A DNA stretch of 64,000 nucleotides from Akebia trifoliata (GCA_017979445.1 CM030711.1:17314922-17378921); one strand, 5' to 3'. Shown: positions 1 to 11,766, numbered from the stretch's first letter. A program made the numbers and translations. The notes: generated by a model not told the origin, from the sequence alone.

Positions 1-63
1 GTGTTTTCTTGGTTTGACCTTGTAAAAAACAAAGCTCTTACTTGAGTCTAGGATTCTTGTCAA
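1..63 (+). repeat. Fragment of copia-like LTR repeat R1
   Basis: The first 63 bases are close to the reverse complement of 2149-2207 (shared words: TTGACAAG, CCTAGACTCAAGTAAGA, AAACCAAGAAA). They are the outer part of the left arm of the palindrome at 1393-2149. They are cut off from that arm by the segment 64-1391. The fragment continues to the left of the window. Confidence 0.7.
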
Positions 64-1391
64 TAGATGTTTAGTGTCTCAAAACACTGATTTATTCGCA
101 CATTTCCCAGGTATTTATTTCGATTTTCGTCTTATTTCATTAGTTTAGATGAATTAGTATGTTAAGCCTCCAATTATCACATTTCATATTATACCATGTT
201 AATTGGGCTTAATTGCACAAAATAATTGTAAATTTTAGAAAATTGATTTTGTGTGTTCATTATACAGGCCAATAATCAATTCATTCAAATGGACACCACA
301 TCACTTAAGCAAGAGTGCACTACAATCAGGAGGTCAAATCAAGCATCCAGTCAAAAGATGAAATCTTATTGCTTCCAAATTAATGTGACGCAGTGAACTT
401 TCAATGTGGTGCAGTCTACCTCGATTGGATCGCCCTATAATTTCTCTTATTTGCTTCACACGTGAAATTATATGTAAAACTAATGGTGGCTATATTTGGA
501 TCATCTGAGAATACCTCAAGTCTATAAATAGATCATTTTCCCAATTTAGAAAGAGTCTTTGGGCTTTTTTTTCTTCTCTTCTTCTCTCCCAATACCCTTG
601 GCATTTTCTCAGTAATTTTCATTTTCTAGTTAGGTTTTAATTCAGTAACTTTTGTAATTTCTCAAGGAGATAGTATATCTTAGTTATTATGAATACAAGT
701 GTTATTTCTTTTACTTTTTCTTGTATCCTTTTCATGACTATATGCTATACTCCCTCCATTAGTGAGAAAATGAACCAAGGAACAAGCTTTAATTCTGTAT
801 TATTTCTTTATCTTTCCAAGTTCTTTATAATATTTATAGGATTCACATCAAAGTTTTATCCAACTCTAATGGATCAAAGCTTTAGTTGAATCTCTACACT
901 TTATATGTTTGACTTAGATGTTCTATGCTTAGATAAGATCAAGATATAATATGTTTAAATTAGCTATTTGGTGGTAGGGACTTCACAAATTAGTGAGTGA
1001 AGGAGTCCTAACTATAATGTTTTCTCAAAAGCTTTATTCCATATCTTCCAACTTAAGGAGCTCATACCAAGCCCTTATGCTTGAGTGCAAAGAAGGATAA
1101 ACTCAAATACAGTTTTATGTGCTAATCTTAGGTTACTCTAATCACTAGTAGATGTTTTATCTTTTGTTTACTTAGTATGATTTCCTCTTCTATAGTTTTA
1201 ATTTTTAGCAATATTTTACTTTCCATTTTGTTTCACAAAAATACAAAAATAGGTTTGAATTATAACTTAGATTAACTTCATTTCTTGCTAATTTGGTAAC
1301 ATCCCCCCTTTCTTTTGGGTTCGATCCCTCACTTGCTCACAAGCTAAGTAAAATAAAAAATATTAATTTTTGATGAGATGGTAATGAAACA
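64..1391 (+). mobile_element. Insertion splitting the R1 palindrome; LTR-like, class unresolved
   Basis: Removing 64-1391 makes the left arm (1-63 plus 1396-1768) continuous with respect to the right arm, so this is a later insertion of about 1.3 kb. TCAA occurs on both sides (60-63 and 1392-1395), which could be a 4-bp target duplication or microhomology. A TATA-like word TCTATAAATA lies at 521-530. A pyrimidine-rich stretch with GGTTCGATCCC lies near 1310-1330, as in the U5 end of many plant LTRs. No clean TG...CA ends or 5-bp duplication were found. The 66-codon frame at 689-889 resembles no protein I know. Confidence 0.5.
521..530 (+). promoter_or_regulatory. TATA-like box in the inserted segment
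   Basis: TCTATAAATA fits a plant TATA consensus and is followed 40-70 bases on by a pyrimidine-rich tract. Its place inside an LTR-like insertion suggests a retroelement promoter. This is inference from sequence only. Confidence 0.35.
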
Positions 1392-1392
1392 T

Positions 1393-2149
1393 CAAGAGAC
1401 AAGGTTGTGAGTTTTTTAAGTACAAAACTCAGCTCATTGAGTGAGGTGTAGCCTCTCTCAAGCCAAAAAGGTTTTGAAATTTAGTTGAGGGAAAATTCTA
1501 TGTGTAAGGTTTGAGGTGAACCAAAAACCTCTCTTGGATAATGAACACCAAGATCCTAGAAAAGGCTCTCTTGCGAGTGGATGTAGGCAATTTGCTAAAC
1601 TACTATAAATTGCATGTCTCGTGTTTGATTGAATGCCTCAGTAATTTTTTATCCTTGGATAAGTGAATAACATGACTACATGCCTTAATTGAATACCATG
1701 AATGAAGCCATAAATGAATGGCATGTATGATACTCTTTGCATGCTTATATTCTAAGTGAACATCTCATTTTTTCAAACTAGAGACTTGAAAATATGAGAT
1801 GTTCACTTAGAATCTAAGTATGAGAAGAATGTCATACATGTCATTCATTTATGGTATTCAATCAAGGCATGTATTCATGTCATTCATTCATCAGAGCATA
1901 AGACATCACTGAGGTATTCATCAAACATGAGACATACTATTTATATTGGTCAACAAATTTCTTACATCCACTCCGAAGAGAGTCTTTTTTAGGATCTTGG
2001 TATCCAAGAGAGGTTTTTGGTTCACCTCAAACCTTACATATATAATTTTTCCTAAGATAAATTCCAAGACCTTCTTGACTTGAAAGAGGCTACTTCTTAC
2101 ACAACGAGCTGAGTTTTGTTCTTAAGAAAACTCACAACCTTGTCTCTTG
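1393..2149. repeat. Long imperfect palindrome of two R1 copies
   Basis: The left arm 1393-1768 and right arm 1794-2149 are inverted copies around a 25-base loop (1769-1793). The innermost 18-20 bases match exactly (TCTAAGTGAACATCTCAT at 1751-1768 against its complement from 1794). The outer ends also match (CAAGAGACAAGGTTGTGAG at 1393-1411 against 2131-2149). Differences in between are substitutions and short indels. The left arm contains GTGGATGTAGGC and ACTATAAAT, which from memory are common in the U5 part of plant Ty1/copia LTRs. The structure could be two LTR fragments joined head to head. Confidence 0.75.
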
Positions 2150-2740
2150 ACAAGAGTCCTAGACTCAAGTAAGAACTTAGTTTTTGAAAAAGTTAAACCA
2201 AGAAAGCATCTTAGATGATTTTTTGGAAATATAAAACAAATCTACAAGGCCTTGACTCAACACAACAGTTCTTCCAATTCAGTGCTTGATTTTTTTACGT
2301 CTTTTCTCTTTACTTCATCTGTCGATTTTTGCTCTTCATGGTTGCTCCGTCGAACTCAGCTCCTTAGTCCAAGTATTGTGCAAATGTGTATGAAAGGAGA
2401 TGATGATGGTGAGGTAAGTATGGATCAATCTAGGGGAGACATGGGGGTCTCAACATGAGTCATGGTCTCCTATGACTTGAGAGAGCTCCAATAGATGGAG
2501 AGACTTGGGAGCACAAAACCTCAATGCTTGATCAAAATCAAGTGAAGCCAAGGCTTCTCAATATATAAAAAATGAAATTCTTGGTTTTGCACCATGTCTA
2601 GACCTAGAGAGGGGGGGGGGGGGTTGACTAGAAACCAAGAACCTTTAGATAGTGAAAATAAAAAATGAAAACAAACTTATAAGGACTTGATTTAACTTGA
2701 TTGATCTTCTAATTAGTTGATTGAGTTCTTTGTGTCCTTA
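2150..2740 (-). repeat. Outer R1 sequence and unassigned flank
   Basis: 2150-2207 continues the R1 copy. 2208-2740 has loose similarity to 5260-5544 and 4404-4550 (for example the word GTGTG followed by AAGGTGAGG or AAGGTAAGG), so it is probably another part of the same repeat. A run of 13 G residues lies at 2611-2623. The 68-codon frame at 2252-2458 resembles nothing I know. Confidence 0.4.
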
Positions 2741-4398
2741 TGAAAGCGCCCTCGATCTGCGGCGTGCACAGATCCACTTTTGACCTTTGAGGTTTTGGAG
2801 TCGCCACCTAGTTATTACGGTCTAGGAACCGAACATTGACTCTAAAAGGTAAAAGAAACTAATCTACGAAAAATAAGAAACTAAGTTCGGGGATCACGTT
2901 ACGGAGTTGGAAGGTGTTAGGCACCAACCCTGCCCGACAAACGCCGGTCTCTACTAATTCCCAAATAGAACTACATTGCTAAAAAGACCTAATCAATAAA
3001 AAAAATACTTACCTATTCCAAACGCAATGTTTCTCCAAGTTGGGATATCTCTTTCTTAGATCTGAATTCTTCGAATTTGTTTATGGATTTTGGGGTGTTT
3101 TTGAAGGGCTTCTAGGTATTTTTCAAGCTAAAATCGAAGTATGGGTATTAGGTAAGGAGTTGGGACTTAAAAATTAGGGTTTATGAGAGGCTAGGAAAGC
3201 TTTTTGACCTACTTCTCTTAGGGTTTATTATTTGATACGAAAATAGGGTTTGAGGACCCCTATTTATAGATTTTTTAAGGGTTGATTTAGATAGAATTAG
3301 TGTTTGATTATAATTATTTTAGTTAGAGTTATATTTTAATTAGAATTGTTTTTGGTAGAGTTGTATTTTAATTAGAATTGTTTTAGGTAGAGTTATATTT
3401 TAGTTAGAATTCTATTAAATAGAGTCATTATTTAATTAGAACTCTATTAGGATTTTTACTTTTGGTCTTATTTGATTGACTTTAAGATTTTGACTTTAGT
3501 CTTAATTGATTGACTTTAATATCTTGACTTTAATCTTATTTAATTGACTTTAATTTTAACTTTAGTCTTACTTGATTGACTTTAATAGCTTGACTTTAGT
3601 CTTGTTTGATTGACTTTAATTTTTTGGAGAACCCCCTCTATTATATCTTTAATTCTTTGGACCCCCAAATGGAGGGGTCCTTGAAGAAATATCTTGGCAA
3701 CCCTCAACAATTTTGCCTGAGAGCCTGATTGATCAATTTTTTTAGTTTAAAATTTAAATTAATTTTATTAATGTTTCACTTTAATTATTTAATCTTTTAT
3801 TTATTAATTTTGAAAATTTTAATTATAAAAATTGTGAAATTATCGTTTTGCCCCCGGAGAGGACTTTTCGCGTTTTAAGTCGATTTTTTATGTTCTAGGA
3901 TGTTTTATAATCGATTTTTCGTAAGGAATTCAATGAAAATATTGGTTTATGTCATTTATGAAATTTTTTGTGTTAAATGGTCTTGAACTTTATGAGGGGC
4001 ATTTTCGTAATTTTGTCAAATTCTGTGAAAATTGGCGTAATGATTTATTTAGTTCTGATTTGTTATTTTATGTGTTTGAAAGGATTTTCCTAAACATAAT
4101 GTAGGCTTTAGGGATATTTTAAGGTTAAGGATATTTTGATAATTTGATCATTTTTTAGTGATTTTTATTGTAAAACTTCTTTTTGTCTGCAAGATTATGA
4201 TTTCTAAGCTTTTGGGATTATATTTTCCTAACGTAGCATGATTTCTACAATTTTGTCAGTTCGAGATACCTCATCCGGATTTCTGAAACATATATGGTAA
4301 CAAAATAAAGCATTGGAATAAACATCCATCATTGGGAACCGTTGCGATCGGGTTGACGAGTTGATTAATCAGGCGAATGCAAAAATGGGGTGTCTACA
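2741..4398 (-). mobile_element. Solo LTR, Tat family A, minus strand
   Basis: Read on the minus strand it begins TGTAGACACCCC at 4398 and ends GCGCTTTCA at 2741, the same ends as the LTRs at 5545-7171 and 53906-55662. Its 1658 bp contain all the family landmarks: a TATA box, an AAGTC/GACTTTA-rich repeat zone, and the GGTGCCTAACACCTTCCAAC motif near the end. It is flanked by a perfect 5-bp duplication CCTTA (2736-2740 and 4399-4403), and no primer site or polypurine tract adjoins it. It is therefore a solo LTR left by recombination between the two LTRs of a once complete element. Confidence 0.93.
3259..3270 (-). promoter_or_regulatory. TATA box of family A solo LTR
   Basis: On the minus strand this reads TCTATAAATAGG, the word found at the same relative place in the LTRs at 26903 and 55066. 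It is the likely core promoter of the LTR. Confidence 0.6.
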
Positions 4399-4403
4399 CC
4401 TTA

Positions 4404-5544
4404 AGGGTTTTTTCTTCATCACTTTGAATTCTTTACTTCAAGAAAATGCTTCAAACTCCATTGATGTGTTCCAATGTGTGTTCAAGGTAAGGGTAAAAGG
4501 GTGAAGAGGGTGAAAATACGTGTTTTGTAGAGGGGGGGAATATGATAATTAAAATTTCTTTTGATTTATCCAATTTTAACTTAGATTGATAATTTGACTA
4601 TATGCTCTAAATCATTCACCTAGCCTCGATTTTATACTCATGTATCTAATTTGCATTTAATGAAAATACACTTGGAATTTAAACATTTATTTAACCATGT
4701 CATTCAATGGCACATTCAAATATGATTTACCTATTCGATATTCATGGCATATCATCACATTCAAAACATTCAAGTGTAAATTCCGGAATTATGAAAATAT
4801 GCACGAGACATAAGACATCTAATGGATCGATAATATGCCTACATTCATTCTCATGACTAATCTTTAGTTTGCAATGCAATTGAAGTTTACTTAGAATCTA
4901 AACATTCATAGCATGACATACATAACATAGTGTTCATTCATCTAAGTACAAATTGATAGAGGCATTTTTACAAACATGAGACAAGTAATTTATAGGGGTT
5001 CGACAACGTGCCTACATCCACTCCCAAGGTTCCTACTTAGGAATTTGGTGTTCACTATCAAAGAAGTTTATGGTTCACCTCGAACCTTTTACATATAATT
5101 TTTATACCAAAGATAAATTTTACAACCTTAAGATCGAAAGAACATATCTTTTCGAAATTGTGAGTTTTGTTCTTCGGAAACTCATGGATCTCTACTCTTG
5201 TCAAGAATCTTCGATTCTAATAAGAGCTTGATTTTTGAGGACTAAATCAAGTAACTACATACATATGCTTTTTAAACTAAAAATAAAATCAAAGACTCAC
5301 TCAACTCTATAAGGTTCGTCAGTGGAGATCTTGAGTTCTTCGAGTCTTTGAGCTCACAAGTATGTCTTGACGGTTGGATATTCCAATTAAGCTTTCAAGT
5401 TATTAGGATCCTTATGATTACTCTTACCATCATCTTCTTTTGTTCCTTGCTCTATGAATGTGCCAATGTGTGTGCAAGGTGAGGTTTGATGGTTGGAGAG
5501 AGATTAAGGGAGAAGTCTAGGAAGGTTGAAGGGGTTCACCTAAG
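4404..5544 (-). repeat. Further R1 (copia-like LTR) copies
   Basis: 4840-5260 matches 1800-2207 in the same direction (shared words include CCTACATCCACTCC, GGTTCACCTC, AAACTCA and TCTTGTCAAGA). 4404-4550 and 5260-5544 share smaller words with 2208-2460. On the minus strand this contains the copia-like U5 words. No coding region was seen. The solo LTR 2741-4398 was inserted at the left edge of this block. Confidence 0.55.
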
Positions 5545-7171
5545 TGTAGACACCCCATTTTTGCACTCGCCTGATTAATCAACTCATTAACCCGATTGCA
5601 ATGGTTCCCAGTGATGGATGTTTATTCCAATGCTCTATTTGGTTACCAGATGTGTTTTATAAATTCGGATGAGGTATCTTGAACTAATAAAACTGTAGAA
5701 ATCACGCTATGCTAGGAAAATATAACTCTAAAAACATAGAAATCATCATCTTGCAGACAAAAAGAAGTTTTACGATAAAAATCACTAAAAAATGATCAAA
5801 TTACTAAAATACCCCTAACCTCAAAACATCCCCTAGAGTCTACATTACACTTAAGAAAATCCTGTCAAACACATAAAATAATAAATCGAAACCAAATAAA
5901 CCCTTTCGTCAATTTTCACAAAATTTGACAAAATTATGAAAATGCCCCTCATAAAGTTCACGACCATTTCGCACAAAAAATTTCATAAATGACACGAACT
6001 AATATTCCCATTGAATTCCTTATGAAAAATCGAATCTAAAATATCATGAAACATTGAAAAACGACTTAAAATGCAAAAACTCCTCTCCGAGAGTAAAATG
6101 GTAATTTTATAATTTTAATAATTAAAAATTTTGAAATTAATAATTAAAACATTAATTAATGTAAAGTGAAATCCTAATTAAAATTCAAGTCAATCAAGTA
6201 AGACTTAAGTCAAAACCCTAAAATCAAGTCAATCAAGTGATACTAAAGTCAAAACCTAAAAATAAAGTCAATCAAGTGAGACTTAAGTCAAAACCCTAAA
6301 ATAAAGTCAATCAAGTAAGATATAAGTCAAAATCCTAAAAAGTCAATCAAGTGTGACTTAAGTCAAAATCCTAATCAATCTAATAAGATCAAAGTCAAAA
6401 TTATCTAATAGAATTCTAATTAAACTCTAAAACTATTTAAAAGAAATCTAATTAAACTCTAAAATTACCTAATAGAATTCTAATTAAACTCTAAAACTAC
6501 CTAACATAATTCTAATTAAACTATAAAACTATCTAAAAGAATTACAATTAAACACTAACTCTATCTAAAAATCTCCTAAAAAAATCTATAAATATGGACT
6601 TCTACAACTTATTTTCGTATCCAAGAGAAAACCCTAGAAAAAATAGGTCAAGAAGCCTCCTCAACCCTTCCAAAACCCTAATTTTGAAGCCCTAACTCCT
6701 TACTTAACATCCATACCCCAATTTTAGCTCAAAGAACACCCAAAAATCCTTCTAAAAACATCAAAAAATCCATCAAAAAATAAAATACAGATTTAGTGAC
6801 GGAAACGAAGTAAGAAATCACAAACAAGGAATCTCTCCGTCAGTTCTGAGAAAATCATTGTTGCGATCATCAAGGTAAACTTATATATTTATTTATTTAT
6901 TTTTATTATTTTATTTATTTATTTTAGGTCCTTTAGCAATGTAATCTTCTTTGGGAAATAAAAGAGACCGGCGTTTGCTGGGCGAGGTTGGTGCCTAACA
7001 TCTTCCAACCTCGTAACGTGATCCCCGGACCCGTATTTTCTTTTGTAAATTAGTGTTATTTACCTTTTAGAGTCAATATTCAATTTCTAGACCGTAATAA
7101 CTAGGTGGCGACTCCCAAACCTTAAAAATCCAAAGCGGATCCGCATACCCCGCAGATCGAGAACGCTTTCA
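5545..7171 (+). mobile_element. 5' LTR of family A element
   Basis: Starts TGTAGACACCCC and ends ACGCTTTCA, 1627 bp, followed by the primer site. The zone 6180-6420 is rich in the repeated word AGTCAATCAAG. The end contains GGTGGCGACTCCC, an echo of the primer site itself. It is aligned throughout with the LTRs at 2741-4398, 25974-27509 and 53906-55662. Confidence 0.93.
6585..6597 (+). promoter_or_regulatory. TATA box of 5' LTR
   Basis: TCTATAAATATGG lies at the position of TCTATAAATAGG in sister LTRs, about 590 bp before the LTR end. Transcription is expected to start roughly 30 bases downstream, marking the U3/R border. Confidence 0.55.
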
Positions 7172-7172
7172 G

Positions 7173-7190
7173 TGGCGACTCTACTGAGGA
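7173..7190 (+). other. Primer-binding site, TGGCGACTC type
   Basis: TGGCGACTCTACTGAGGA begins two bases after the LTR end. TGGCGACTCC-type sites are known from Ogre/Tat elements, where they pair with the 3' end of a tRNA-Arg (family knowledge). Two or three positions differ from the usual site. Confidence 0.8.
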
Positions 7191-7739
7191 TTATTGAGGA
7201 TCAAATTTGAAAACCCCCAAGTATGGGAACATTGCCATTTAGACATAATTTTTTTTATGTTTATTTTGTTTATTTTTAGTTTATTTGATTCGTTTATTTT
7301 TGGGATTGTATAATATTTTCTTGGCATCATTTTTAGCGTATTATTATGAAATATTATTTGCTATGATTCAATTTAGGAACATTTGGAATGACCCTAAATA
7401 ATGCAGGATATCAAAAGGATTTGACCCATTTTTTATTGTTTGGATTATTTTTGGATTTGTATTATCCTTTATTGGTACCCTTTGGTTCAATTTTGGATAT
7501 TTTGGATTTTACATATAATTTTTTCTTTTTGATTCAATCGAGAGTCATTTAGAATGACCCTAAATAATGAAATATTAAATTGACATATGAATTGAGGACA
7601 AAATGATGGTGGTTGTGATGACAGTTATGATTTTTTTTAAAAAAAAATGTTGGATGAATTTTTTTAGCATGTTACTAAGCATAGGCGGCAAGTTGTGAAA
7701 ATAAATTATTTGTGAGTGATGTGGTAGGAAATAAAAAAA

Positions 7740-8065
7740 TTACTTTTTTTAAAGTTGTTTGTGATGATAAGAAAAAAAAAACGTTTTAAAAAAAAGTTTA
7801 AAAAAAAACGTAAAAAAAAACGTTAAAAAAATGAAAAAAAAAATGTTTAAAACAAACATTTTAAATAAAAAGTTAAAAAAAATGTTTAAAAAAAATGTTT
7901 TAAAAAAAAAAATGTTTAAAAAAATTAAAAAAAAATCGGTAAAAAAATAAATATAAAAAATCGTCAAAAAAAAAAAAAAACGTTTTAAATAAAAAAAAAA
8001 AACGTTTAAAAAAATGTTAAAAAAATTAAAACGTTTTAAATAAAAAAAGTTAAAAAAAAAGTCAT
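7740..8065 (+). repeat. A-rich simple sequence in the leader
   Basis: Nearly all A runs broken by GTTTT, CGTT and ATGTTT words. It produces a long, phenylalanine-rich open frame on the minus strand that is not a gene. The sister element at 55663 has a different, longer block at this place (about 55970-57770). Confidence 0.8.
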
Positions 8066-8389
8066 AACTCCTCATCTCTACAATTATCGATCTACCCTCA
8101 ATTCAATGTTCATAGAAATCTCAAATTATTTTGAGTCACCCAAAGTGATCCTCAATTGGACAATAAGGAAAAATTTTGTGCCTATCTCAATGATTTATAT
8201 TATTTCCATGCTATTCTAATTGATTGATCATCATTGCTCTTTGTTTCACTTCCCAGATTTATTACTATTAGATATGCCATGATCCTGATTATTATACACT
8301 TTGATGTGCGTGTCTTGATGTGGATCTCGATGCTATGGATTTTATGTGATGTCCATATTTTGATTGGTTTGATTTGGCCCATGGGGCTA

Positions 8390-9140
8390 TTTGTTTGAAA
8401 AAGGTCCCGGGCACACTCTACCCTGTTTTGCACACATTACTTGCACGTTTACTGTTTTGCACACTTATATATCCCAATATAGCCAACGTGGCACTAGTGC
8501 ATGGCCCGGTCTCTTCGGAGATGCGACGTCATTCATGAAAATCACAACTCCAGACACGTACCTTAGGGTATATTAAACTGGAGCATCAGTACCGTCTGAT
8601 TAGGTGACTCTGAAAGGTATATCGATGCACCTAGGCTGGAGCGACCTAAGCTTTTGACCTATTGTGAGCCACACGGTCACATGTCCCGTTTTCCAACGTA
8701 GTACTAGTACGTGATCGATCCCCTTGTGGGATGCCAAACCATTTGTGAAAGCTACAACTATTGACTCATACCCATAGGTATATCAAAGATGATTCAAGTA
8801 CATCAATTGCATTTCTTGGTCAAAACCAGTGCCTAAGCGAGATCATGCTCCGATGTACTACGGTACTAGGAGGATAGACTACGTCTATTATAGAAAAGAG
8901 GTGATTTAAGAGTGCCTTTACTCAAGCATCGCGCACCACGTCTAATCTGGGATTAAACTGGTTGCTTTTGGCATAAGAGAAATAGGTTGAAGTTTTATAT
9001 TATCACCTATACGGTATATCAAACCAAGTCATCACGTACCGTCTGATTGAGTACGCTCGAGAGGTATATTGGTGTATTTGGGCAAGGGTGACCAGATAAA
9101 TTGCATTGCATGTAGTAAACCTAGAGTCTATGAGCCTTTC
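8390..9140 (+). other. Conserved non-coding leader of family A
   Basis: Matches 58105-58880 closely (for example GCCAACGTGGCACTAGTGCA, TCTTCGGAGATGCGACGTC, TACCGTCTGATT). It holds an internal duplication: the word TACCGTCTGATT followed by an AGGTATAT box occurs near 8590 and again near 9029. It has no conserved long open frame in both copies, so conservation probably reflects RNA function or recent common origin. Its core at 8872-8890 (GGATAGACTACGTCTATTA) is also present in the family B element. Confidence 0.7.
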
Positions 9141-9741
9141 TATAGGTCACGACCCGAACTGACTATGGGTATTCCCGGGTTACTCTATTTAATCCAACCC
9201 AAAGGTAAGTGGGTGGACCGGTCCACACTACTTCAATCCAACCCGCAATACCGGTCCAACCCAGTAAATTTAATTGATGAGACATACCGATCAATATCAA
9301 ATTAAACTAGTTAGCCCAATTGGTAAATGGATCTTATAGATCAACACATGGATCGATTGTATTAATTATCTTAAAAAAATAGTTGATGAAGTGATTCAAG
9401 TAGAATATTTAGATCCATTGGGTCAAACGGACCCAAATTCAAATGGGCATGGTCCCAATCACCTTGTATCGGCCAATTTAATTCAATGGACTGAATATTT
9501 CATATTTAACAAGATCGGGATCAGTAAAAAAATCATATTAAGGGATGTACTGATTGGTACAATGTGGATCTTACTTTTAGAAAATCGTACAACCTTTAAT
9601 CGTGATTCAAAATTTTTTAAGATTCGTGATCAATCGGTAAATCATCTTCATGTAATGTTTCGTGATCGGAATATTTCATCGGTTAGAGTTTTTGAATCTA
9701 GGGGGTTAATCAATGCTATCAAGAGGGACCTCTATTTCTAA
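9141..9741 (+). other. Unassigned insert between leader and gag remnant
   Basis: The sister element has about 500 bp of spacer plus ORF1 at this position (58890-60680), but this sequence does not resemble it. Open frames of 78 codons (9069-9305) and 116 codons (9391-9741) are present. I do not recognise either product and see no domain motif. Words such as GATCGAT, GATCGG and CCGGTCC recur. It may be a replacement brought in by template switching or a later insertion. Confidence 0.35.
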
Positions 9742-9890
9742 TTGTTAAAAGCCTACTCCACCTTTGATAAGGTTTCAGGATTATCATTACACCTAAGCTC
9801 AATTGTCCACCTGCTAGTTAGGGTTGGAAGTCCGGTCAACTAGAAGAAACGTTAGTACCAAGTCAACAATAAACAATGGCCTTGGAATTT
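9742..9890 (+). pseudogene. gag N-terminal remnant
   Basis: Nucleotide similarity to 60685-60830, the start of gag in the better copy: CTACCTTTGAT, AGGATTATCATT, CCACCTxCTAGTT, GGAAGTCC, TACCAAGTCAACAA. No continuous reading frame survives and the capsid domain is absent. After about 9960 the similarity stops, so the deletion that removed capsid to RNase H begins here. Confidence 0.65.
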
Positions 9891-10439
9891 CTCAAAATTA
9901 CAGTTGTTCCCTGGAGATCATATTTCCTCAATCCTGTTGGTTGTAAGCAATATCTAGAGTCCTCAACCTATAGTCAAGTCCGTTGTGTGTGGGTAATTGT
10001 CTTTCATGAGTTTTGAATCAAGTTTTTTTTCAATTCATTAATATCATGTTTTCTTTAGATCGAGTTTACTTTTTTCTATTGAGTCGAGTTAGTTTGTCGA
10101 GTCATAGAGGTGTCTGTCACCCCTTCTGAATTTGATTGGATAAAATTTTTTTTTGAATACCTCGAGCACATTAACGAATTAACTAATAATTTGGCTTCAA
10201 GGATATATTTTTCTCCTGAACAAGAAGATAAAGGTTGGGCTCAATAATTTTCAATTAGAAAGCAAAAGTCATTGAACTTTAAAACAAAAAATAATTTCCA
10301 AGAAATTCAGATAGAAACTATGTTATCCCTAAAAGAACACGAGGGGATAATGAATTTACTCAAAAATTTCAAAAGACTTGTTCGTGTGATCATATGAGGG
10401 TATGTTAGGTACAAACTTGGGTATTGTTCAACACGAAAT

Positions 10440-11226
10440 AGATACTCGTCTATATCAATGGAATCAAAGAAGATGTTAAAAAATATATTAGCGCTATCTC
10501 CACTACATCTCGAGTTGAAAAATTCATTTAAGCACATATTAGCAGTCGATATGGGGGTACCTTTTGAGCTGATTTTTGATAATGGGTCATACTTCAAAGC
10601 TTAGGTCATTACTCTGTGTTCCGTTCAAGATTTGACATCACAAATCATCTCCTTACCATTTTCAGACCAATGGAGCAACTAAAACAACCAAATAAGAGTC
10701 TCCAAACAATCATCAAGAAAATGCGTCAATCACACCGAGATTGGTCAAAAAGCTACCATTCACATTGGGGGACGTATCATACTTCAATATAGTCTTCCAC
10801 TTGAGCTATTCCCTACTCTCTAGTATATGATATGGAAGTAGTTTTACCAGTTGAATTGAAAATCTCGTCTCCTAGGGTCTTGTTGGAAAGTTAGTTATCA
10901 GAAACAGACTAGGCTCGTCATTGGGTACGAAGAGCTAAATTTGATTGAAGAAAAATGACTAAGAGCTTTGTACCACATGCAGGCTTATCAAAGAAGAGTC
11001 GCCCGTGCGTTTGACAAAAATATCAAGGCTCGTCATTTACAAGTCGGGGATTTGGTGCTCAAAGAGAATCGTATCCCTCCTTGACTATAGGAAGAAGTCG
11101 GAACCCAATTGGAGGGATTCATTCATTAAGAAAATATTCTTGGAAAAGCCATCAGACTTCAAGATCATGATATAATTGAACTACTAGAACCAACCAACCT
11201 TGACCAAATCAAGCGGTACTACATTT
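10440..11226 (+). pseudogene. Tat integrase, C-terminal half, decayed
   Basis: In translated pieces I see the second catalytic aspartate in IFDNG (about 10570), a region like NKSLQTIIKKM (about 10700), and the typical C-terminal stretch RALYHMQAYQRRVARAF followed by VGDLVLK (10960-11060). The end is LDQIKRYYI and a stop at 11226. The glutamate usually found before the NK motif reads lysine. Stops and frameshifts occur throughout. The N-terminal zinc-binding part and first catalytic aspartate are missing. It cannot encode an active integrase. Confidence 0.8.
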
Positions 11227-11766
11227 AAGGAGGCCATCTTTGGCTGAATCAATTTTTCTGCTACCCAGTTCAATATCTCATTTCTCAGCTCTTTGCAACA
11301 TTTTTTAAAAAATAAAAAATCTCTTTCTTTCTCAGCCTGATCACCTAACCCAGGGGAGGGAAAATTTGAACCACGTTTTGGTCTGATCCCAAAATTCTAG
11401 GGTACATAGGCAACCTGAGAAGTTACTTCAGGCCCGACCACATCAAAATAAAAAAATATATATAAATAGATTCATAGACAAAGAAAAAAATCTAAAAAGA
11501 AAAAATTCAAAAGAAAAAGAAATATCATCCAAAATGGGGAAGAAAAATTTAAAAACAAATTTTAAAAAAAAAAAGAAATGTCACACAAGAGGCATTTGGG
11601 TTTATGAGGCTCAAAATTCTTTTCTTTTTATGCCCAGTCCTAAGCCTACCTATAAAAGTCCTCCTAAGTACTATGTGAAAAAGTCAAGGAAGGTGGGAAA
11701 GCATGATCAGACAGTAACTCCAGAAGTTCAAAAAGGAAAGAAAAAGAAAAAATGGTGTCTGATAGG

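Noticed and set aside
64..1391. Complete solo LTR with 5-bp duplication
   Set aside because: Only TCAA is shared at the borders and the ends are not TG...CA, so the class is left open.
7749..8075. 108-codon minus-strand frame rich in Phe, Leu and Asn
   Set aside because: It is the translation of an A-run tract with no codon structure or start context. The sister element lacks the sequence.
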